64,000 bases of DNA, taken from the NCBI GenBank assembly GCA_023614405.1, contig JAJUPC010000235.1, forward strand, positions 186,001 to 250,000. Reading direction: 5' to 3'. The translations under genes and the position numbers were made by a program. Positions 56,750-64,000 of this stretch are shown piece after piece (the stretch's first letter is position 1; each line of letters opens with the position of its first letter). Below the pieces are notes generated by a model. The model worked only from the letters and a program-made list of their open reading frames with translations. It was not told the origin of the DNA and made no database searches. Source of the stretch: Avena insularis (lineage: Eukaryota; Streptophyta; Magnoliopsida; Poales; Poaceae).

Positions 56750-57481
56750 GTGATGAACACAAGGAGCCAAACTCATGCTCGTGCTTCCGCTAGCACTTCT
56801 CAGGCTGTCACTCAAGAACGCATGGGGATACGATTCAGGAATGAGCTCCAATGTGATCGCTTCAACAGGATCAAGAACCGAGAAGTGAAGGAAACCAAGT
56901 GGGCTTGCCCCATTATATTGAACCAACTCGGTATTTCTAATGACTTCCATTTACTTTGCAATAGGGTTGGCTTGCAAAACTTTGTGTTTACTGATGTTCC
57001 TACCTATTGCCGGTTAACCATTGAATTCCTAAGCTCTTTGCAAAGCACCATTAAACTATGGCATGGAGAAGATCGGATTTCTTTATGGCTCATGAACAAC
57101 AACTACAGTTTAACACTAGATGAATGGTGTGCATTTTTTAATTTTCCAAACAATAATGATAATGATTTGCATGCATCCTATACTGGTTTAGACCCTTCCC
57201 CTGAACAATATTATAATAGAATGAGTTTCACTACTAGAGTGAGCAAGAGGAAGAATATTCAACATCCTGCAATTTACTACTTGTTCTATGTTGTTGGTAA
57301 CACCTTGCAGGCATGTAATGAGTTCACGAGACTCAATGAGGAGGACATCTTAGTCCTTGCAAAGGCTGCTTTGAACAACTGCAACTTGTCACTCAACTTG
57401 GGCGCGATCCTTGTGCGCTACCTGGAGCACCAATCCTCCAAAAGCCAAGTTTCAATCACAGGTGGAGGCATCATCACCGTG
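56750..57481 (+). CDS. Athila ORF1-type protein, 3' end truncated by element E
   Basis: Open from about 56750; the ATG at 56753 gives MNTRSQTHARASASTSQAVT. It continues RFRNELQCDRFNRIKNREVK, WACPIILNQLGISNDFHLLC, DVPTYCRLTIEFLSSLQSTI, LWLMNNNYSLTLDEWCAFFN and IYYLFYVVGNTLQACNEFTR. This pattern fits the plant ATHILA ORF-1 family (PF03078-like), found in Athila-type retrotransposons. Its role is not established. The frame is intact for 240 codons, then runs into the first bases of element E, where TGA ends it (57482-57484), so the true C-terminus is missing. Confidence 0.7.
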
Positions 57482-57905
57482 TGACGTGGGTATACCTTAC
57501 CGGTACTCAAGCTTGGCATATACGGTCCAGTCTGGCAGAAGCCCATGGCGTTACCAAGGCCCAATCAAAGATTCGGGTGACCAAAGGAGACTCCGACTAC
57601 TTGCGACACACGACAAGCTCAAAGATAGATAGTTTAAAGGGAAAAAACCCTAACTTGTAACCGACTCGACATGCTATCCCGAGACCTAGCCTATCTATAT
57701 AAAGGCTAAGAGGGGGTGGCGAGGAGGACAATCACAACCCTAGTTTCCACAACCTCGCCAGATTACATCTGCGCACCCCTGTAACTTTTGACTCCCTCGA
57801 TAAGTCCAAGAGCAGACAAGCAGGAGTAGGGTCCTCTACGAGGCCTGAACCTGGGTAAACCTTGCGTCCCTGTGTGCTTGTTTTCTAGCCGATTGATGCC
57901 TCCAA
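57482..57905 (+). repeat. Element E 5' LTR (right edge uncertain)
   Basis: Begins tgacgtggg. TATA tatataaa at 57696-57703. It contains 'gaggcctgaacctgggtaaa', similar to 'gagggccccgaacctgggta' of the LTR of B. No CA end or primer region is identifiable near 57900, so a deletion of the LTR end plus primer site is likely. Confidence 0.55.
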
Positions 57906-57919
57906 CGCTCCCCTCTTCT

Positions 57920-59037
57920 CCAAAACCCAAGTCAATAACAATGGGCATTGATGAGTTCAACCCTCGTCAATTGGCGATGTCTGTAGGAAACAGGAGTGCT
58001 GATGTCGCGGCTTCTTCGGCCCCGTCAACTGCGATCTACAACTCCACAACAACGGAGATTCGCCTCCTCTTTGTTGCCTTCGACTTCAACATCCACACGC
58101 CGGCCACTCGCCCGGCTTTCGAGTCCGTGGGCGAAGGGATCGGCCTGGCGATCGGGAGCCTACACTTCCAAGTTGGTCAGCTGGGCACGCTCCGCCTCCC
58201 TGATCAGCCGATGGTCCCCACAATTGCTCCAGCATCATAGTTTCCACCGCCGATCGGCATCCTAAGTGAACTCAACGCCCCGACAACAGTCGGAAACACG
58301 GACAGCGACAGCAGTCGCGAATCCGATCTGGGTGATCTAGCCACAGAAGATGGATCCTATGGCTCTAGATCTGAAAGCTGTGGAAGCAACATTTTCCCCA
58401 ATCACTACATGTGCGCCGTCATCAATGCAGGCAACACTGGCAGCAATCGTGACAACACCAGTACTGGCCCGTCCAACGGCGGCATCCTAGTCACGAACGG
58501 TCGTCCCATGAATGGTGCACCCACCAACAATGGGACATAGGATACCCGCATCTCACGGCGAATGAGTGCACCGAAGAGCGCATGCTGATCAAGCTCAATG
58601 ACAATGAGTGGGCCCGCTATCGAGAAACCCTGTGGGGCAATCCTCTTCCCCCAAACTCATTGCAAGACATGATGATGTGTTACCATTGGCTGCTCAAGGA
58701 GGAGTACAAGCGCCAACAACAAGTAATCGCGCAGCTCGATGCACGCAGAAAGGTGGCAGACAAGTCGAGCCTTCTGCAGGCTCAGCTCTCTTCCATAGGG
58801 GGATCCTCCTCTAAAGGCATTGACCATGTGGCCACCAAGATACGCTCTCGACTGGCCCACCTCACTGATAAGGAGCGAGAAGAGGCCGCGCGAATCCTCG
58901 ACTTCTCATCCATGATAGTGGATACACGGGGAAACATGCTCCCAAAGACACCGCAAGCAGCGGTGATAGTGACCACCATGTACCTCCTCAACAACCAGCC
59001 ATCGGCTAGGGATCCGCAAGCTGCCATGCACTAATCT
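57920..59037 (+). pseudogene. gag: Element E gag, N-terminal part
   Basis: Pieces in order: IDEFNPRQLAMSVGNRSADV, FDFNIHTPATRPAFESVGEG and PDQPMVPTIAPAS-stop. Then a Ser/Asp-rich disordered region (ESDLGDLATEDGSYGSRSES) to a stop near 58537, and from 58582 MLIKLNDNEWARYRETLWGN, EYKRQQQVIAQLDARRKVAD and LTDKEREEAARILDFSSMIV to TAA at 59032. The region resembles the variable N-terminal half of Tat gag. It is a non-functional copy. Confidence 0.6.
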
Positions 59038-60375
59038 ATGATCGCGGTCTTGGGGATAGTCGAAGCTGCCCTCACCAAGGATCCGACACCGGAGCCGAAG
59101 AAAAATAAAGCTATGGCCAGGCGCTATTCATCGCCCTCGTCCAGTGATGATAGCCACGACTTGTCGCGGCGACGCCAGTCACGATGGCGCGACTACGACT
59201 ACGACGTGCATGATGACATCACGCAGTGCAAGGTCGACAAGATGCATGCGAGGCGTGCCTATTCGACTGACTCGGAAGATGACGGGATAGAGCTCTGCGG
59301 CGCCAGCTGCTTCAACAGAGTCATTCGACAGAAGCGAATGCCAAAGGGGTTTAAACTCCCATCAGAGAACCTGAAATTCGACGGCCTGCAGGACCCAAAG
59401 ATTTGGCTGGAGGATCACATCTCCTCCGTCAGGCTCCACGACGGAACCACAAGCACAACAATGCAATGCCTCTAGCTACAACTGCAAGGCGTCGCTCGTG
59501 CGTGGCTTAACAACCTCCCGTGCGGATCGATTCGCAGTTGGGAAGAGCTGGTTTACAGCTTCGTTCGAAATTTCAAGGGCACTTACAAGAGGCCCACATC
59601 AATCGAAGAACTGAGAGGCTGCTACAAGAAGACCGGCGAGTCGCTGCGCTCGTACATCTAGAGGTGGTCCATTATCAAAAATTCTGCAAAAGACATCTCT
59701 GAGGACCACGCAATCGACGCGTTCAATGGCGACGTGCGCTGCAGAGAGCTCAGGGAGGAGCTAGGCCGCTCGAAGCCCAAGACAATTGACCACCTGATGG
59801 AAATCGCGAACAAGTGGGCTGATGGGGAGGACTCGGTAAAAAACTATGTCCACTCCGATCATGACGACGACCTTAGCCACTGACATGATCGGTGAGGAAA
59901 ACATCGATTGCGCGGTTATGAGGACCGCGAGGAGGTCGACATGGTCGTGGCCGGCTGCGCCAACGAACGCGACAACAATCGCAACAGCGGATACCGCAAT
60001 GGTGGATACCGCGACAGCAGGAAAACCATGCAAGTGTCGTAGCGCCGCACTCGTGATGAAGCACCTGGAACATCTATTCAGGACAGGCTGTCCGGACCGT
60101 GCAACATATACTTCTACATTGACAAGCATGACAACAAGAAAAAGTCCAGCCACCTTCTCAAGGACTGCCGCGAGTTCCTCAAGCTCCACGAAGGCATGGC
60201 CCAGATGAATCGTGATGCGATAAACCAGGGCTATGGAGCTGCCCCAGGGGCTGTGGCTCATGGAGCACCTCCACCACCACCTACGGCTGCGCTAGTCTAG
60301 AACCATGGAGGCGAGCCATACACTTGGCCACTGGGGAACATGGGGATGATCCAAAAGGGACACCCCTGAAATCGA
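59038..60375 (+). pseudogene. gag: Element E gag, capsid-like domain and knuckle
   Basis: Blocks: MPKGFKLPSENLKFDGLQDP, KIWLEDHISSVRLHDGTTST, stop at 59473 (CAG to TAG in a CL-Q-LQLQG context), ARAWLNNLPCGSIRSWEELV, FVRNFKGTYKRPTSIEELRG, stop at 59658, SAKDISEDHAIDAFNGDVRC, KPKTIDHLMEIANKWADGED, stop near 59881. The zinc-knuckle remnant near 60098-60170 has CNIYFYIDKHDNKKKSSHLL then KDC (C-x2-H expected; Tyr or Phe present). Homologous to gag of A and B. Confidence 0.75.
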
Positions 60376-61155
60376 GTGCAAAAAGTAATCACTTGCCAAG
60401 TCAATCTGGCGATGAACTCTCCGCCCTCCACCACTGAGTACCTCAGTGGAAGCGAGTCCTGCATCACCTTCGAGAAGCGCGATCATCCGTGCCAAGTACC
60501 TCGCCTAGGCCAGTATCCCCTGGTGCTTGAGGCACAGATTGGAGGCTTCGTGATGAGTCACGTCTTCTTGGATGGCGGAAGCGGCATTAATGTCATGTTC
60601 GCAAGTATCTTGCGTGCAATGCGAATCCCTCTGACATGTGTGGAAGTCTCAGATACGACTTTCCACGGAATCGTCCCAGGGAAAGGCGTATACCCCTAGG
60701 TAAGATCAGCCTTGACGTCATCTTCGGCACGCCGTTAAACTTTCGGTGAGAGCGCATTGAATTCGATGTCGTCGACTAGCCCTCACAATACCACTACATC
60801 CTCGGACGTGTCACGTTCACGAGGTTCATGGCGGTACCACACGACGCCTACTTGCAAATGAAGATGCCGGGCCCAAACGACATTATCACCATCAATGGAA
60901 GCTTCGAGAGATCTGACAGCTCCGGTAGGGAATTCAACAGAATCTCCTAGTCTTTCGGCCTGCAAGAGGATCTCGCGCGGTTGATGGAGTCGACAGACAA
61001 CAGTCTGCCTCCCCCGAGCAAGCCAAGCTCACCTGACCAATCCTTCGACACGTGGGTGCACACCAAGAAAGTCCAGGTCCATCCAACGGACCCAACCAAG
61101 ACGGTGCTCATCACCAACAACATGAGTCCCACATAGGAACTCGCGCTCATCAAAT
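60376..61155 (+). pseudogene. pol: Element E aspartic protease region
   Basis: MNSPPSTTEYLSGSESCITF, then QIGGFVMSHVFLDGGSGINV with the D-G-G active site near 60573. Then VSDTTFHGIVPGKGVYP and a frameshift near 60700. YHYILGRVTFTRFMAVPHD-like and MPGPNDIITINGSFERSD follow, then an acidic tail. Stops near 60748, 60779, 60948 and 61136 fit C-to-T changes at CAG codons. Same order as the protease of A and B. Confidence 0.75.
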
Positions 61156-61960
61156 TCCTCTGTGAGCGCTAGGAAATCTTTGCCTGGTATCCAGCGGAGA
61201 TGCCAGGAGTTCCTAGGGAATTCGCCGAGCACTCACTCAACGTGAATCCTAAAGCAAGGCCAATCAAACAAACAATACAGCGACTGTCTAAAACAAGGGC
61301 AAAAGCGGTCGGTATGGAAGTCAATAGACTCCTCGATGCTAACTTCATACGCGAGATCAAGCAAAGCACCTGGGTCGCAAACCCCGTGCTTGTTCCTAAA
61401 AAATACACGGATATCCTGCGGATGTGCGTGGACTTCACCTCCCTGAACAAGCATTGCCCGAAGGACCACTTCCTGTTTCCTCGGATCGATCAAATAATCG
61501 AGTCCACCATGGGATGTAAGCGTCTCTGTTTCCTTGACGCCTACTCAGGCTATCATCAGATTCAAATGAAGGAAGAGGATCAGGAAAAATGGTGTTCATC
61601 ATGCCCTTTGGCGTCTTCTGCTACACAACGATGCCCTTCGGGCTGAAAAACATAGGAGCCACTTACCAGCGGTGTATGCAGGCCTGCCTCAAGAGCCAGC
61701 TTGGTCGCAACATCCAAGTCCATGTCGACGACATCATCATCAAAACCAAGGAGGAAGCCTTGTTAGTCGACGATCTCCACGAGACCTTCGATAACCTTGA
61801 CCGCTACCGGATCAAGCTGAATCTGGACAAATGCGCCTTTCGTGTACCATCTGGGAAATTTCTCGGGTACCTCATCTCCGCGAGGGGGATCGAGGCCAAC
61901 CCAAAGAAAATAAAAGCCATACTGACTATGGAGAAGCCAAAGAATGTAAAAGGCGTCTAG
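61156..61960 (+). pseudogene. pol: Element E reverse transcriptase
   Basis: MPGVPREFAEHSLNVNPKAR, NPVLVPKKYTDILRMCVDFT, SLNKHCPKDHFLFPRIDQII and CKRLCFLDAYSGYHQIQMKE. A small deletion near 61585-61592 removes the K-T-A-F part and shifts frame. Then MPFGVFCYTTMPFGLKNIGA and VHVDDIIIKT, where the catalytic YVDD has become HVDD (61721-61732). Then FLGYLISARGIEANPKKIKA. TAG at 61958-61960 stands where relatives have Gln. Inactive on several counts. Confidence 0.85.
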
Positions 61961-62522
61961 AAGCTGGCTGGGCGAATCATGATGCTCAGCCGATTCATCA
62001 GTCAGATGGGAGAAAAGGCACTGCCTTTCTACCAACTTCTCCGCAAGGATGACAAATTTGAGTGGACAAACGAAGCACAAGAAGCATTCGAAGACCTCAA
62101 GTGTCTACTATCCACCTCGCCGATGTTGGTAACACCTCGCGAAAAGGAGCCGCTATTGCTATACATCTCTGCCACCAACCAGGTGGTTAGCACTGTGCTC
62201 ATGGTGGAATGAGCTGAAGAAAATAAAGTCCAAGGGGTACAAAACCTAGTATACTACCTCAGCGAGGTGCTCACACCGACAAAGCAGCAGTACCCGCATT
62301 ATCAGAAACTGGCGTACAGTGTCTTCATGATAGCTAGGCGACTGCGCCACTACTTCTAGGAGTATCCAATAATCGTGGTGAATGATGCCCCGCTAGGGCA
62401 CATACTCAATAACCCTGACACCACTAGACGAGTCGTGCTCTGGGGAATCGATCTGTCTCCATGAGACATCACATATGAGAAGCGAGATGCGATCAAGTCA
62501 CAAGTTCTCCCGGACTTCCTCG
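61961..62522 (+). pseudogene. pol: Element E RNase H (RT-linked), fused to integrase by deletion
   Basis: KLAGRIMMLSRFISQMGEKA, PFYQLLRKDDKFEWTNEAQE, LLLYISATNQVVSTVLMVE, TGA at 62210, VYYLSEVLTPTKQQYPHYQK, TAG at 62357, NPDTTRRVVLWGIDLSP, TGA at 62462, KRDAIKSQVLPDFLV. At about 62522 the sequence jumps straight to the integrase zinc-finger region. The 0.9-kb second RNase H domain and linker that A and B carry at this point are missing. Confidence 0.82.
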
Positions 62523-63589
62523 TGCACTATCTCCACGAGATACATGAAGGCACTTGCGGCCACAACACCGGCAGTCGTGCTCTCGTCGCTAAAGCTCTAC
62601 GAGCGGGATTCTACTGGCCAACGGAAATGCGTGATGCCAAGGATATCGTCCAACGTTGCAACGCTTGCCAGCGATTCACGGACAAGCCGCACGCACCTGG
62701 CGTGGAACTCAGGCTAATACCTGTGGCCTGGCCCTTTGCACAATGGGGAATCGACATGGTCGGCAAGCTCCAAAAAATTTCACCTGGCGGATACGTCTAC
62801 CTCCTAGTCACAGTCAACAAATTTACCAAGTGGATTGAGGCCATGCCAGTGAAAAACCAATCAGGAGCCAACACCGTCAAATTCTTCGAGTCCATCATCT
62901 TCCATTTCGGGGTGCCACACAGCATCATCACGGACAATGGGACGAACTTCACTTCCAAGGAATTCTAGGATTTTTGCGAAAACCTAGGAATCAACATCAG
63001 CTACGCCTTGATGGCACATCCCTAAACCAACAGTCAAGTCAAAAAGGCCAAGAACCTCGTTTGCGGCAGGATCAAGAAAAGGCTCCTCTGACCACTCGAA
63101 AAAGCTGCCGGGTGCTGGCCCGAGGAGCTGCAATCAGTACTATGGAGCCCGCGCACAACTCCAAACAGCGCTACAAGTTACACTGCGTTCTTCATGGTAC
63201 ATGGTGCCGAGGCGGTACTACCCGCAAAAGTGCACTACAAAGCCCCATGGGTAGTAGCATACAGTGAAGCAGAATCTACCCTCACACTCGAAGACTCCGT
63301 CGACCTCCTCGATGGGGCACGAGAGATTGTAGCGGAGAGATCCATGATCTACCAACAGAACCTCCGCAATTACCATAGCAGAAGGCTACGCCCTAGATCC
63401 TTCGTCGAAGGAGACCTGGTCCTGCGACTGAAGCAGCAAGGGCACCTCAAATTTGAGGCCCCGTGGGAAGGACCTTACGTGATTACTGAAGTAATCCCAG
63501 GTGGCTCCTACCGCCTTAAAGACATAGAAAGTGGAATCGCATACTCCAATCCCTGGAACGTTGCGCAGCTGCGTCGTTTCTACCCCTAG
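62523..63589 (+). pseudogene. pol: Element E integrase
   Basis: Zinc finger complete: HEIHEGTCGHNTGSRALVAK with CNACQRFTDKPHAPG. Core: QWGIDMVGKLQKISPG (first Asp), HSIITDNGTNFTSKEF (second Asp), TAG at 62966, TAA at 63023, then TNSQVKKAKNL, where the catalytic Glu of QVERAN is Lys (aaa at 63041-63043). TGA at 63089 and a frame change near 63190 follow. The C-terminus is open: MVHGAEAVLPAKVHYKAPWV, GDLVLRLKQQGHLKFEAPWE and WNVAQLRRFYP-stop at 63589. No chromodomain. Confidence 0.88.
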
Positions 63590-64000
63590 ATGTCTTTTTT
63601 ACTTTACAAATAAGGCTATTCAGCCAGGCTACTTAGCCACACATTGTACCTCGTGATATTCTGCGAATAAATAAAGCTAAGTTCCCCAAACTTTGTGTCT
63701 CTATTTTTATTGCAATTACATTACTCGGGAGCTACGCCACCCTTTTAACCTCGTTACACGAATAACACAGTATCCCGACTAGCTGACGCACTACCAATCG
63801 AACCCTTGGCAAAATCAACCTAGCTGCAACGCACCTGACAGGTTGACAAGGTGCTGAGATGAGTATACGCCAGGCTAACAAAAAGGAACTATAAAGTACA
63901 AAAACACTCGAAAAATATACAAGCTAGAAAGCTCTTTACATATTAATGGGTATAAAAAACACACACGCCACAATTCTATGAACTTTACAACACCTATGCA
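63590..64000. other. Element E 3' region, no gene
   Basis: AT-rich sequence after integrase with a polyadenylation-like aataaataaa at about 63665. A polypurine-like ctcgggagctac at 63726-63737 is not followed by a TG LTR start. This is likely the spacer between pol and a further gene or LTR outside the window. Confidence 0.5.

Larger units (their letters stand above)
52377..57481 (+). mobile_element. Element F: Athila-like LTR retrotransposon, no RT or integrase, right end truncated
   Basis: A 5' LTR (about 52377-53647) is followed by the primer region ctggcgccgttgccgggga, gag, protease, a palindrome-rich spacer and an Athila-type ORF. No RT, RNase H or integrase blocks lie between the protease (ends 55713) and the Athila ORF (starts about 56750). 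The space is only about 1 kb, so the loss is old or the element is a non-autonomous derivative. The right side stops at 57481, where element E begins. The left junction cuts a satellite monomer. Confidence 0.75.
57482..64000 (+). mobile_element. Element E: decayed Tat-type Ty3/gypsy LTR retrotransposon, right end outside the window
   Basis: An LTR-like segment starts tgacgtgggtataccttacc at 57482, where it truncates element F. Gag, protease, RT, RNase H and integrase follow on the plus strand. About 14 in-frame stops are spread through it, most of them TAG or TGA at places where relatives have Gln or Arg. The second RNase H domain present in A and B is deleted. No ggcgcccaccgtggg primer region is found. 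The 3' LTR is not in view. Confidence 0.85.

Overview
This window is repeat-rich DNA from a large plant genome. A grass is likely, and a cool-season (Triticeae/Pooideae-like) grass is my best guess. The basis is long-terminal-repeat (LTR) retrotransposons of the Tat, Tekay-like chromovirus and Athila types, a Helitron with the grass-type ends TCTATA...CTAG, and GT-AG introns. I see no intact host protein gene, rRNA, tRNA or CRISPR array. Nearly every coding stretch is a retrotransposon gene broken by stops or frameshifts.

Layout. (1) 1-4,436: remains of one minus-strand, multi-exon host-type gene with a degenerate XS-type zinc-finger exon. It has a TATA box, five tandem copies of an internal exon and a tandemly duplicated last exon. 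(2) 4,437-11,886 and 51,658-52,376: two arms of one tandem satellite with a monomer of about 175 bp, about 46 copies in view, and a 13-monomer higher-order block. (3) 11,887-51,657: a four-level nest that splits the satellite. Element A (Tat-type, minus strand, 5-bp target duplication CATGG) was invaded by element B (Tat-type, plus strand, target duplication TTCAT). B was invaded by element C (chromovirus, plus strand, 5'-truncated, flanked by an 85-bp duplication). The 3' LTR of C was then invaded by a non-autonomous Helitron. Removing the inserts gives about 12.1 kb for A and 12.5 kb for B. (4) 52,377-57,481: element F, an Athila-like element with gag, protease and an Athila-type ORF but no reverse transcriptase or integrase; its right end is cut off by E. 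(5) 57,482-64,000: element E, a decayed Tat-type element whose right end lies outside the window.

How the parts work together. A and B have the order LTR - gag - protease - reverse transcriptase - RNase H - second RNase H - integrase - spacer - antisense gene - LTR. The antisense gene in both is intron-containing, runs opposite to pol and has a putative gypsy-type transposon (Transposase_28-like) N-terminal region, an acidic middle and a coiled coil. In B, three hairpin repeats with compensatory base changes sit between the converging pol and antisense genes. C has gag-protease-RT-RNase H-integrase-chromodomain and very long LTRs of about 4.9 kb.

Most striking observations: the 85-bp target duplication with a 5'-truncated LTR at C; the paired antisense genes; the covarying hairpins in B; the palindromic CTATACGG arrays in F; the satellite higher-order structure; and the duplicated exons at the left end.
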